Both the position numbers and the translations under genes were made by a program. Source: Bacillota bacterium (GTDB lineage Bacteria; Sysuimicrobiota; Sysuimicrobiia; Sysuimicrobiales; Segetimicrobiaceae). Taken from it: 64,000 nucleotides of DNA. This document shows, piece after piece, positions 1 to 9,126 of this stretch; the stretch's first letter is position 1; the number at the start of each line of letters is the position of its first letter. The stretch is from the NCBI GenBank assembly GCA_021324975.1, contig JAJPIA010000063.1, positions 1-64,000 on the forward strand, written 5' to 3'. The notes beneath the pieces were generated by a model, which was given only the letters and a program-made list of their open reading frames with translations, was not told the origin of the DNA and ran no database searches.

Positions 1-1272
1 CACCCGGTCAGGGCGCTCCTCGGCCTCGCCGTCTTTCTCGCCGCGATGGCCCTCGTGATCGGACGGCCCCGGGGGCTCAACGAGGCCTGGCCGGCGGTCG
101 GGGGCGCGGGCGGGCTCGCCGTGCTCGGTCTGCTCACGCCGGCCGACCTGCTCGCCGTCGCGCGGGAGACGGGCGGCATCCTCCTGTTCCTCCTCGGCAT
201 GATGATCGTTTCCGCCGCGCTGGAGCTCGCCGGCGTGTTCGCGTGGGCGGCATCGTACGCGGCGCGCGCCAGCGGCGGCAGCGGACGGCGTCTCCTCGTC
301 AACGTCTTTGTGCTCGGCGCGGCGGTCACCGCTGCGCTGTCGCTCGACGTGACCGTCATCATCGTCACGCCGCTCGTCTACGCGACGGTGACGGCACTCG
401 GGGTGGACCCGCTGCCCTACTTGTACGCCTGCACGTTCGTGGCCAACACCGGCTCGCTGGTGTTTCCGATGAGCAACCTCACGAATCTGCTCGTGACCGA
501 CGGCCTCCGGCTGCCCTTCTGGCGGTTCACGGCGGCGATGGCGTTGCCTGACGCGGCGGCGGTCGCGATGAACGTCGCCGTCTTCGCGTGGGTCTTCCGC
601 GACCGCCTCGCGGGCAATCTCCCGACGGCGCCCGCCAAGGCTGTGGCCACCCGTACGCCGTTCTTCCGCGGGGCCGCCGCGGTGCTGGCCCTGTCGCTGC
701 TGGGCCTGTTCGCGGCAGGCCTTGCCGAGCGCCCGCTCTGGCCCGTCGCGCTCGCGGCCGCCGCGGCGATGGCCGGCGTCGCCGTCGCGACCGGAGGCGC
801 CTCGCTCCCCGCGATCGCCCGGGGCATCTCGTGGTCCCTGTTCCCGTTCGTGTGGGGCATGGATGCGATCGTGCGGGGCGTGGAGCATGCCGGCCTCATG
901 ACGGGGTTCGCGCGGATCGTCCTGGGCGGTCACGCCTCGCCGGCGGCGCGCCTCGTCGCGGCCGGCGGGATCGCCGCCGCCGGCGCGAATGTCTTCAACA
1001 ACATTCCGATGACGCTCCTCATGCTCGGCATCCTGCCTCTCGCGCCCCGCGGCGACGTGATGGCGCTCGCCGCCGCCACGCTGATCGGCGTCAACATCGG
1101 CCCGGCGCTCACGACCGCAGGGTCGCTCGCCACGATACTCTGGCTCGCGGCCGTGCGCCGGCGGGGGGTCGAGGTACCGGCGCTCGAGTATCTCCGGATC
1201 GGCGCCGTCACGGTTCCGCTCGTGCTGGCGGCGGCGCTCGCGGCGCTCATCCTGGAAGGAGGCCTGAGATGA
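1..1272 (+). CDS. ArsB/NhaD-SLC13-like ion permease, 5' end truncated by window
   Basis: Frame is open from base 1 (HPVRALLGLAVFLAA precedes the listed ATG at 46). Multiple hydrophobic helices, ArsB/NhaD-like 'NVFNNIPMTLLMLGI' and 'GVNIGPALTTAGSLATILWL'. Confidence 0.8.
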   Translation, partial: HPVRALLGLAVFLAAMALVIGRPRGLNEAWPAVGGAGGLAVLGLLTPADLLAVARETGGILLFLLGMMIVSAALELAGVFAWAASYAARASGGSGRRLLVNVFVLGAAVTAALSLDVTVIIVTPLVYATVTALGVDPLPYLYACTFVANTGSLVFPMSNLTNLLVTDGLRLPFWRFTAAMALPDAAAVAMNVAVFAWVFRDRLAGNLPTAPAKAVATRTPFFRGAAAVLALSLLGLFAAGLAERPLWPVALAAAAAMAGVAVATGGASLPAIARGISWSLFPFVWGMDAIVRGVEHAGLMTGFARIVLGGHASPAARLVAAGGIAAAGANVFNNIPMTLLMLGILPLAPRGDVMALAAATLIGVNIGPALTTAGSLATILWLAAVRRRGVEVPALEYLRIGAVTVPLVLAAALAALILEGGLR

Positions 1273-1808
1273 AGCGGGTGCTGGTCGCGGTCAGCGGGGC
1301 GATGGTGGAGCGGTTCCTCGATCGTGTGCTGGCCCGGCTGGCCTGGGCCGACACGGAATTGTGCCTCCTGCATGTTGTGGACACGCGGCCCCTCAAGGAG
1401 TACGGGCTCGCGGCCGGCGGCCTGGCCGGGCGCGCCGCCGGGGCCGAGCACCGCCTCCGGCACATGGGCGCGCTCGGCGCCGAGGCCGGTGAACGCATGC
1501 TCGCCGACGCCGAGGCGCTGGCCGCGCCGCGCCTCCCGGCCGGGATCACGGTCCGCCGTCTACAGCGCACCGGCATTCCGGAACACGAGATCATTGCCGC
1601 GGCGTACGAAGTCGAAGCCGGCTTGGTGGCGCTCGGTGCCGCCGAGGGAAGCGCAACCCCGCCGTCCAGGCACGGCCCCCCGCCGCCCAAGCCCGGGGGG
1701 CCGCCCAAGTTTCCGCGGCGTCACCTCAGCCCGACCGTGCGGTTCGTGGTCGACCACGCCCCATGCGACGTGCTGCTGCTCTACGCGGACGGTCCCGCCG
1801 CGCGCTGA
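1269..1808 (+). CDS. Universal stress protein (UspA-like)
   Basis: MKRVLVAVSGAMVERFLDRVLARLA...LLHVVD...APCDVLLLY. ATGA overlap with upstream permease; lies inside the longer listed ORF 588..1808. Confidence 0.75.
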   Translation: MKRVLVAVSGAMVERFLDRVLARLAWADTELCLLHVVDTRPLKEYGLAAGGLAGRAAGAEHRLRHMGALGAEAGERMLADAEALAAPRLPAGITVRRLQRTGIPEHEIIAAAYEVEAGLVALGAAEGSATPPSRHGPPPPKPGGPPKFPRRHLSPTVRFVVDHAPCDVLLLYADGPAAR

Positions 1809-1827
1809 GTGAGCATGCCGGTCCACC

Positions 1828-4059
1828 TCAACCGAGGAGCAGCTCCGGCCGGATCGGCAGGTCGCGGACGCGCACGCCGGTGGCGTGATAGACCGCGTTT
1901 GCGATCGCCGCCGCCACCCCGGTGGCTCCCAATTCCCCGATCCCCTTGGCGCCGAGCGGGCTCGCGTGGGGATCGACCTCATCGACGAAGTACGCTTCGA
2001 GGGCGCCGACATCGGCGTTGGCCGGGACGAGATACCCGGCAAGGTTCTTCGAGACGAAGCGCCCGAGCTCGGCGTCGGTCTCCGACTGCTCGAGCAATGC
2101 CTGTCCGATGCCCCAGATCATGCCGCCCGTCATCTGGCTGCGGGCGGTCTTGGGATTGATGATGCGTCCCGCGCTGTAGGCGCCCACGCAGCGCGCAACA
2201 CGGGTGATGCCGAAATCGGCTTCGACCCGCACGTCGACGAACACGGCCCCAAACGTGTACATCGCGTAGTCCCCGGTGCCGAGCACGTCGCCGCCCGGCG
2301 CCCAGCTGCCCTCGGCCTCGATGGCCTCCCGTCCCGAGCGGGCGACGACGGCCGCGTAGGCATCCCTGCGGGTTGGGCTGCCTCTTGGCGTGACGGCACC
2401 GTCAGGATGCACCTCCAGGTCCTCGAGCCGGGCCTCGTACAGCGGCGAGGCCTTGTCGGCGATCGCCGTGCGCAGGATCGCAAGGCGGAGTTTGGTGGCC
2501 GCGTCCGCGACGGCGGACCCCACCCCCATCGTGCTGGACGACCCGAACGTGCCCCCGGCCTCGGGCAGGGTCGTGTCGCCGAGGACGATTTCGACGTGCT
2601 GGGGGTCGATGCCGAGGCGGTCCGCCGCGATCTGCGGCATGATGGTGCGCACGCCGGTGCCGATCTCCTGGGTCCCCGACTCGACCACGACGGACCCGTC
2701 GGCCCGCATCCGCACCCGCGCCGCGGACGGGAACCGGTACGTCGTCATCAGCGCGGTCGCCATGCCGTAACCGACGAGATCGTTCCCGTCGCGCACCGCG
2801 CGCGGGTGCGGCGCCCGCCGCGACCACCCGAACCGTTCGGCACCGAGATGGTAGGCCTCGCGAAGCTTCTTCGAGGAGTACGGCTTGCCGGTGGTCGGAT
2901 CGCGCTCGGCGTAGTTGCGTAACCGCAGCTCCAGCGGGTCCATCCCGAGTTCGTACGCCAGCTCGTCCATCGCCGACTCGAGCGCAAAGTTGCCCATGCC
3001 CTCGTTCGGCGCCCGCATCGCGGTGGGCTGGATGGTGTTGAGTTTGACCACCCGATGGCGGGTGGCGATCGCCGGACAGGCGTACACGGTACGCGTACCC
3101 GCGGCGGCGTACTCCGGGAACGCCTCGGGGACGGCGTTGGCGTAGACGACGTCGTGCGCGACGGCGACGAGCCGCCCATCACGCGAGGCCCCCAGCGCGA
3201 CATCGTGCACGGTCGCGCTCTGGTAGCCGCACGCGGCGTACATCTGCGACCGGGTCAGGACGAGCTTCACCGGGCGGCGCGCCTCGCGAGCGGCGAGCGC
3301 GGTGAGGATTTCGTGCGGCCAGACGAAGCCCTTGCAACCGAAGCCGCCGCCGAGAAACAGGGACACCACCCGGACGTCATCGGCCGCGAGGCCGAGCGCC
3401 TCCGCCACGACGCTGCGGACGCCCCACACGTGTTGGGTGGTATCGTAGAGCGTGAGGCGGTCGCCGTCCCAGCTGGCGATCGTCGCCGAGGGTTCCATGG
3501 GATTGTGATGGCGAAATCCCATCGTATAGCGGCGGCTGAGGCTCACGGGCGCAGACCCCAGCGCCGCATCGGGGTCACCGGTGCGGGTATCGGGTTCGTC
3601 GTACCCTTGCGTCACCGTCTCGAGCGTGTCGAAGACGGCCGCATCCGCGTCGGGACCGAACCGCTCCAGCATGCTCATCTGCGCCGGCCGCACGGCGTAC
3701 GATGGGCGGACAAGCGACGCCGCGTGCATCGCTCGCTCCAGCGAGTCGGCCACGATCAGGGCGATCGGCTGGCCCTCGTAGCGGATCTGGTCGGACTGCA
3801 GGGGCAGGAACGTCATGCTGCCAAACCCGGGCGCCGGCGGCCGGAGCCGGGGCGCGTTGTGATGCGTCATCACATACACCACGCCCGGCGCGCGCTCCGC
3901 GCCGGACGTATCGAGCGCCTCGATGGTTGCGCTTGCCACCGCGCTCGTGGCGAACACCGCGTAGTGCAACCCCGGGACCTGAGTGTCCGCGGTGTAGGTG
4001 GCGCTCCCGGTCACCTTGAGCCGGCCGTCTTTGCGGCTGAGTTCGCTCCCGATCCTCAT
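1828..4059 (-). CDS. paoC: Molybdopterin-binding subunit of aldehyde oxidoreductase (PaoC/YagR-like, xanthine dehydrogenase family)
   Basis: MRIGSELSRKDGRLKVTGSATYTAD...LFLGGGFGCKG...GAKGIGELGATGVAAAIANAV. True start is inside the listed 1083-aa ORF; ATGA overlap with the FAD subunit gene. Confidence 0.88.
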   Translation of the reverse strand: MRIGSELSRKDGRLKVTGSATYTADTQVPGLHYAVFATSAVASATIEALDTSGAERAPGVVYVMTHHNAPRLRPPAPGFGSMTFLPLQSDQIRYEGQPIALIVADSLERAMHAASLVRPSYAVRPAQMSMLERFGPDADAAVFDTLETVTQGYDEPDTRTGDPDAALGSAPVSLSRRYTMGFRHHNPMEPSATIASWDGDRLTLYDTTQHVWGVRSVVAEALGLAADDVRVVSLFLGGGFGCKGFVWPHEILTALAAREARRPVKLVLTRSQMYAACGYQSATVHDVALGASRDGRLVAVAHDVVYANAVPEAFPEYAAAGTRTVYACPAIATRHRVVKLNTIQPTAMRAPNEGMGNFALESAMDELAYELGMDPLELRLRNYAERDPTTGKPYSSKKLREAYHLGAERFGWSRRAPHPRAVRDGNDLVGYGMATALMTTYRFPSAARVRMRADGSVVVESGTQEIGTGVRTIMPQIAADRLGIDPQHVEIVLGDTTLPEAGGTFGSSSTMGVGSAVADAATKLRLAILRTAIADKASPLYEARLEDLEVHPDGAVTPRGSPTRRDAYAAVVARSGREAIEAEGSWAPGGDVLGTGDYAMYTFGAVFVDVRVEADFGITRVARCVGAYSAGRIINPKTARSQMTGGMIWGIGQALLEQSETDAELGRFVSKNLAGYLVPANADVGALEAYFVDEVDPHASPLGAKGIGELGATGVAAAIANAVYHATGVRVRDLPIRPELLLG

Positions 4060-5045
4060 GCGCCCGCCCCGAGACCGACCGCCGCCCGCACGACGGCCCG
4101 TTTGGCCAGATCGACCTTGAAGCCGTTCGCGCGCCTCGGGCGCGCCTCGCTGAAGGCGCCGCTCTCGAGCGCGGCCCGCACGGCGGCAACTGTAAACGGC
4201 CGGCCGGCGAGCGCCCGCTCCGCCACCCGAAGGCGCCAGGGCTTTGGAGCGACGCCACCGAGCGCGATCCGCGCGTTGCGGATGGTTGCCCCGTCGAGAT
4301 CGATCCCGACCGCGGCCGACACGAGCGCGAACTCGTACGACGCCCGCTCCCGCACCTTGATGTAGCGGGAGCGCGCCGCAACCGCGGAAGCCGGCACCTC
4401 GATCGCGACGATGAGCTCGCCGGGGCGGAGCGTGGTGTCGTCCTGCGGCCGGTCGCCGGGCAAGCGATAGAAGTCCCCGAACGGGACCTCCCGCGCACCC
4501 TGGGGACCTTGGACATGAACGACGGCGTCCAACGCGGCAAACGCGACGGCCACATCCGACGGATGGGTCGCAACACACGCGTCGCTCCAGCCGAAGATCG
4601 CGGCGTGGCGGTCCGCGCCGCGCAGCGCGGCGCAGCCGGAGCCGGGCGCGCGCTTGTTGCACGGCACCGGCGCGTCGGCCCGGAAGTAGGGACAGCGCGT
4701 GCGTTGCAGGAGGTTGCCGCCCATCGACGCCATGTTCCGCAGCTGTTGCGACGCGCTGCGGACCAGCGCCTCGGCCACGGCGGGGTAGTCGCGCCGGACG
4801 GCCGGGTGCGCCGCCACCTCGCTCATCCGCGCCAGCGCTCCGATGCGCAGGCGTCCCGGAGCCGTGTCGATGGTCTCCAGATCCTGAAGCCCGTTGATGT
4901 CCACGAGGGTCCCAGGGCGGACGATCCCCTCTTTGAGCCAGTTCAGAAGCTCTGTGCCGCCGGCGATGAAGATCGCCCCGGGGGCGGCGGCCAAGGCGAG
5001 GGCCTGCGATGCGTCGGTCGCGCGGCGGTAGATGAACGGCTCCAT
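4056..5045 (-). CDS. paoB: FAD-binding subunit of aldehyde oxidoreductase with 4Fe-4S insertion (PaoB/YagS-like)
   Basis: FAD domain 'IFIAGGTELLNWLKEG' plus Cys-rich segment 'RCPYFRADAPVPCNKRAPGSGCAA...FGWSDACVATHPSDVAVA'. Confidence 0.88.
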   Translation of the reverse strand: MEPFIYRRATDASQALALAAAPGAIFIAGGTELLNWLKEGIVRPGTLVDINGLQDLETIDTAPGRLRIGALARMSEVAAHPAVRRDYPAVAEALVRSASQQLRNMASMGGNLLQRTRCPYFRADAPVPCNKRAPGSGCAALRGADRHAAIFGWSDACVATHPSDVAVAFAALDAVVHVQGPQGAREVPFGDFYRLPGDRPQDDTTLRPGELIVAIEVPASAVAARSRYIKVRERASYEFALVSAAVGIDLDGATIRNARIALGGVAPKPWRLRVAERALAGRPFTVAAVRAALESGAFSEARPRRANGFKVDLAKRAVVRAAVGLGAGA

Positions 5046-5809
5046 TAGCCCGCTCCCGACGGCTCGGCGACAGCGTCACCGGCCTGCCGTACCGCCGCCA
5101 CGATCTGTGGGTAACAGCTGCACCGGCAGAGGTTGCCGCTCATCCGCTCGCGGATCTCGGGCTCGCTCAACATTACCGCAGGCGCCGTGACGTCGTCGGT
5201 CGCCGCGCTCGGCTCGCCCCGGCGGATCTCATCCAGCAGCGCGAGCGCCGACATGATTTGGCCGGACGTGCAGTATCCGCACTGGAACGCATCATGCTCG
5301 ATAAACGCGGCCTGCACAGGATGCAACTGCCCGTCCGGTGCGATGCCCTCGATCGTGGTGATCTCGTCGGCGGTGTGCATGACGGCCAGCGTCATGCAGG
5401 CGAGAATGCGTCTTCCGTTGACGTGCACGGTGCAGGCGCCGCACTCACCGCGGTCGCAGCCTTTCTTCGTACCGGTGAGCCCGATTCGCTCCCGCAACGT
5501 GTCCAGCAGCGTGGCCCTCGGGTCGGCGATCACGTCGTGCCGGCGCCCGTTGACGGTAAGAGTGATGCGGGCCGGCTCCGGACCCAGCGCCTCTGCGCGG
5601 TGGAACGAGGTGCCGGGCGGGCGGCTCCCCGCGCCGCCCATTCCGCCGGCGCCGGCCGGCGGCCGCGCATTCCAAGAGGCTGCACCCGCAAGGAAGTCGT
5701 GTCGGCTCAATGCAACCCCCTCATCGCGTCGGTCAGGCGTCACCGAGGTCGTGGTAAGCAGCGCGGGCGAGAGGTTCCCGCCACCAGTATAGTCGCTCCC
5801 GGCGCTCAT
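5045..5809 (-). CDS. paoA: 2Fe-2S subunit of aldehyde oxidoreductase (PaoA/YagT-like)
   Basis: GTKKGCDRGECGACTVHVNGRRILACMTLAV...FQCGYCTSGQIMSALALL...ERMSGNLCRCSCYPQI. Start overlaps upstream J-domain stop (ATGA). Confidence 0.88.
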   Translation of the reverse strand: MSAGSDYTGGGNLSPALLTTTSVTPDRRDEGVALSRHDFLAGAASWNARPPAGAGGMGGAGSRPPGTSFHRAEALGPEPARITLTVNGRRHDVIADPRATLLDTLRERIGLTGTKKGCDRGECGACTVHVNGRRILACMTLAVMHTADEITTIEGIAPDGQLHPVQAAFIEHDAFQCGYCTSGQIMSALALLDEIRRGEPSAATDDVTAPAVMLSEPEIRERMSGNLCRCSCYPQIVAAVRQAGDAVAEPSGAG

Positions 5810-6240
5810 CGTCTCCCGAGCGCGGCCACCTGGCTCCAGATCCTGAGGAGCACGCCGACCATGACGACGAGGTCGGCCAGGCTCAAGACGGGGTTCTCAA
5901 GCAGTCTCGCGAGCATCATGCCCGCCGTGACGACCGCCGCGGACAGCACGATCTTTTGGAGAAACGCGGCCACGTGGTCGACCCCGGCGCCGCCGGCCGG
6001 CGGCGCTCCCTGCGGTGACCGCCGCGCACGTGCGCGATCGTAGGCGCCGCGGAGATCCGCATCGCCCAGGACGGTGTACGCCTCGTTGATGAGCTTCGCC
6101 CGCTCCTCGTCGCCGCCGAGATCGGGATGCGCACCCATCTCGCCCATGAGCGTGCGGTATGCCTTTTTGACCATGTCCTGCGAGGCGCGCGGGTGCACCT
6201 GCAGAACCTCATAGTAGTCGATCTCCGGTCGAAATCGCAT
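5806..6240 (-). CDS. J-domain (DnaJ-like) protein with C-terminal hydrophobic segments
   Basis: DYYEVLQVHPRASQDMVKKAYRTLMGEMGAHPDLGGDEERAKLINEAYTVLGD; HPD motif intact; C-terminal hydrophobic stretches. Confidence 0.85.
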   Translation of the reverse strand: MRFRPEIDYYEVLQVHPRASQDMVKKAYRTLMGEMGAHPDLGGDEERAKLINEAYTVLGDADLRGAYDRARARRSPQGAPPAGGAGVDHVAAFLQKIVLSAAVVTAGMMLARLLENPVLSLADLVVMVGVLLRIWSQVAALGRR

Positions 6241-6282
6241 CGCCGCGCCACGATTGTAGCACGCGCCGCGTCGCGACCCGCC

Positions 6283-6597
6283 CTACTCTCTCGGCCCCTG
6301 CCCGCCCGCCTCGGGATCGTCCTCCAGCCCGACGGAAAACGACCGCTCGAGCAACGATTGCGGGTACGCCCGGAACGCCAGATGCGTGTTGGTGCGGACG
6401 ATCCCCGGGATCTCGACCATGGCGCCGGTCACCGTGTCCGCGAGATCCTGATAATCCTTGAGGCGCAGCACGGCGATGATGTCCCACTCGCCGGTCACGG
6501 AGTAGACCTCGGCCACGCCGGGCACCTCAGCAAGGCGGCGCGCAACCTCCTGCGTGCGGCGGCGCTCAGTCTGGATCATGACAAAGGCCGTGAACAT
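6283..6597 (-). CDS. Stand-alone Lrp/AsnC ligand-binding (RAM) domain protein
   Basis: MFTAFVMIQTERRRTQEVARRLAEVPGVAEVYSVTGEWDIIAVLRLKDYQDLADTV; no HTH in the ORF. Confidence 0.75.
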   Translation of the reverse strand: MFTAFVMIQTERRRTQEVARRLAEVPGVAEVYSVTGEWDIIAVLRLKDYQDLADTVTGAMVEIPGIVRTNTHLAFRAYPQSLLERSFSVGLEDDPEAGGQGPRE

Positions 6598-6664
6598 CGT
6601 TGCTCCTCCCCGCCCCCCACCGCGCCGATTCCGCCCGTCGGCCGACGCGCAGCGACCCGGCGCG

Positions 6665-8422
6665 TCATTCGGCGCGCCCGGTGCGGTGCTCCTGTGGAGA
6701 CCGCGGCGTCGCACACGGCGTTTCGCGCGGGCCGCCGACGCGCGGGAAACCGGGCACGGCGAGCGACGCCGCGACGGCCTCGTACTCCAAGACCGCCCGA
6801 CGTTCTGCCTCGGCGGACCAGCCCAACTCCTCGGCCATCAGCCTGGCCACGCGGGGTGCGACCTCCACGCCATGCCGCGGCAACACGTGCGCGAGGCGCG
6901 TGCGCCGGAGCAGCACATCCGCTACGGTCAACGCCATCTCGTCCCGGACCGCGGCGACGACCTCCACGGCAACGTGCGGCTGACCCGGCACGAGCGGCTC
7001 GGCGAGCGCACGACGGTCGGCGATCATCTCGAAGAGACCGCGGCACCGCGCCCCGTAGGCCCGGATGAGATGCACCATCGTACGCCGCGGCAGGCCCGCC
7101 CGCCGCCCCTCGTGCCAAACCTCCCCGCCCTCGGCGGGTGGCGGAGCGCCGTCCAAAGGGATGTCTCGGGTCGGAGAGGCGGTACCGGCGCGTTGCCCCA
7201 ACGCCTCGTTCACGGCGTCTTCGGCCATCTTGCGGTAGCTCGTCAACTTGCCGCCGACGATGGTCACGAGGCCCGGCCCGGCCCGGACGACCTCGTGACG
7301 GCGCGATATGCGCGCGCTGGATCGGTCGTTCGATGCGCTGACCAGCGGCCGCAGCCCGGCGTATACACCGAGCACGTCGTCACGGCGGAGCGGTGCGCCC
7401 AGAAACCTGGACGCGTGGTCGAGCAGGTAGTCCACCTCGCCGCCGTCGACCGCGGGGACGTCCGGCGGACCCTCCCATGGCGTGTCTGTCGTTCCGATCA
7501 ACACCGCGCCCTGCCAGGGCACGACAAACGCCAGGCGGCCGTCGTCCGTCTCCGGCAGCACGAACGCCGCGCGTCCCATCGGCAGGCGCTCCGCGCGAAC
7601 GACGAGGTGAACGCCTTTGGCCCGGCGCAGGCGAAAGCCGGGGCGCGCGACCAGCCCGGCGACGGCGTCGGCCCAAACGCCCGTCGCGTTGACGATGACG
7701 CCGGCCCTGACGATGAGGCGGGCGCCCGTCACGCGGTCGGTCACCTTCGCCGCCGTCACCCGCCCCCGCTCGACGACGAACTCTTCGACCGGGGCGTAGT
7801 TGCATGCTACGGCCCCGCGCGAGACGGCCGTACGGAGTACCGTGATGGTCAGCCGCGCGTCGTCCGCGGCCGCGTCATAATAGAGGTAAGCCGACCGTAG
7901 CCCCCGGCGGCGCATCGGCGGGACGAGCAGGACCGCCGCATCCTCGCTGAGCCGGCGATGCCGCGGCAGCCCGCAGGCAGGACCGGCGGCGGCAAGGCGA
8001 TCGTACACCCACAAACCGCATCGGAGCCCAAGCGGCAACCACGGCCGGAGCAGGCTCGGGAGCCGAAGCCCGAGCGGCCGCCTGGCTCCCTCGTACAGCG
8101 GCAGCACGAACGGCAAGGGACGGACGAGGTGCGGCGCATTGCGCAGGAGACGCCCCCGCTCAACAAGGTCTTCGCGGACCAGGCCGATATCGAGCATGGG
8201 AAGATACCGGAGGCCGCCGTGCACGAGCTTGGTCGACCGGCTGCTGGTGCCCTCGGCGAAGTCGGACCGTTCGACCAGGGCCACCGACAGCCCCCGCGCG
8301 GCGGCATCCAGCGCCACCCCGGCGCCGGTGATGCCGCCGCCGACCACGAGCACGTCGAAGGTGCGGTCGCCGAGCGCCGCGAGCCGCTCCGTGCGCGACG
8401 CGGGCGACGGCGCCGGCCGCAC
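6665..8422 (-). CDS. glpD: Glycerol-3-phosphate dehydrogenase, FAD-dependent
   Basis: FDVLVVGGGITGAGVALDAAARGLSVALVERSDFAEGTSSRSTKLVHGGLRYL; 585 aa full-length. Confidence 0.9.
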   Translation of the reverse strand: MRPAPSPASRTERLAALGDRTFDVLVVGGGITGAGVALDAAARGLSVALVERSDFAEGTSSRSTKLVHGGLRYLPMLDIGLVREDLVERGRLLRNAPHLVRPLPFVLPLYEGARRPLGLRLPSLLRPWLPLGLRCGLWVYDRLAAAGPACGLPRHRRLSEDAAVLLVPPMRRRGLRSAYLYYDAAADDARLTITVLRTAVSRGAVACNYAPVEEFVVERGRVTAAKVTDRVTGARLIVRAGVIVNATGVWADAVAGLVARPGFRLRRAKGVHLVVRAERLPMGRAAFVLPETDDGRLAFVVPWQGAVLIGTTDTPWEGPPDVPAVDGGEVDYLLDHASRFLGAPLRRDDVLGVYAGLRPLVSASNDRSSARISRRHEVVRAGPGLVTIVGGKLTSYRKMAEDAVNEALGQRAGTASPTRDIPLDGAPPPAEGGEVWHEGRRAGLPRRTMVHLIRAYGARCRGLFEMIADRRALAEPLVPGQPHVAVEVVAAVRDEMALTVADVLLRRTRLAHVLPRHGVEVAPRVARLMAEELGWSAEAERRAVLEYEAVAASLAVPGFPRVGGPRETPCATPRSPQEHRTGRAE

Positions 8423-8423
8423 G

Positions 8424-9011
8424 CTACCTCGACCGTCTCGGCGGCCGTCTCGAAGGGGACCGCCGGCCGGGGGTCCGTGCGCGCGCGGGCCGGGCTGAGC
8501 CGCGCGAAGCGCGCGAACGTCTCTTCGGCGGAGCGCCGCCCGCCGCGGGCGCGTCCGTAACCGAGGTCAGTTCCAGGAGCGCCTCCCGGACCAGGACCGC
8601 CTGGTTGTGCTCGGGATCGCGTGCGCCGTAGACGAGCGTGAGCCGCCCGCCGCGGGCGTACGCGCGCAGCTCTCGAAGCAACCCCGTTTTCGACGCGAGC
8701 TCCAGGTGATAGCGCCGCCGGAACTCATCCCATCGCGCCGGATCATGCCCGAACCACTTCCGCAGCCCCGGACTGGGGCCGAGGTCGGGCAGCCACGCCA
8801 CGATGCGGAGGCGGTCTCTGCTGACGCCGCGCGGCCACAGCCGATCAACGAGGACCCGCGGCCCGTCGTCGGCGGCCGGCGGATCGTAGGCCCGCCGCGC
8901 CGTGATCACTAACGGTGTCTGGCGCGATCCTGCCATGGCGTTCACACTCCACATCTTCGGTTCTCCGGGGCGGGAACCGCTCCTGTGGTTCCCCGTTGAG
9001 ATCTGCGCCAT
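8424..9011 (-). CDS. DUF488 family protein
   Basis: RVLVDRLWPRGVSRDRLRIVAWLPDLGPSPGLRKWFGHDPARWDEFRRRYHLEL. Exact start uncertain. Confidence 0.75.
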   Translation of the reverse strand: MAQISTGNHRSGSRPGEPKMWSVNAMAGSRQTPLVITARRAYDPPAADDGPRVLVDRLWPRGVSRDRLRIVAWLPDLGPSPGLRKWFGHDPARWDEFRRRYHLELASKTGLLRELRAYARGGRLTLVYGARDPEHNQAVLVREALLELTSVTDAPAAGGAPPKRRSRASRGSARPARARTPGRRSPSRRPPRRSR

Positions 9012-9126
9012 TCGTTACACCGGGATTACCGGGGGAAGAGGGTTCTCCTGCGCGGCCATGGAACCGGGGAGCGACTTTCGCGCCGGGCTTTTGGCGCGAC
9101 CACGCAAATGAGGAGGGGAACCGATC

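Noticed and set aside
4060-5079. N-terminal part of the 1083-aa ORF as an extension of PaoC
   Set aside because: This part overlaps paoB in a different frame and is Arg/Gly-rich; the conserved protein begins MRIGSELSRKDGRLKVTG.
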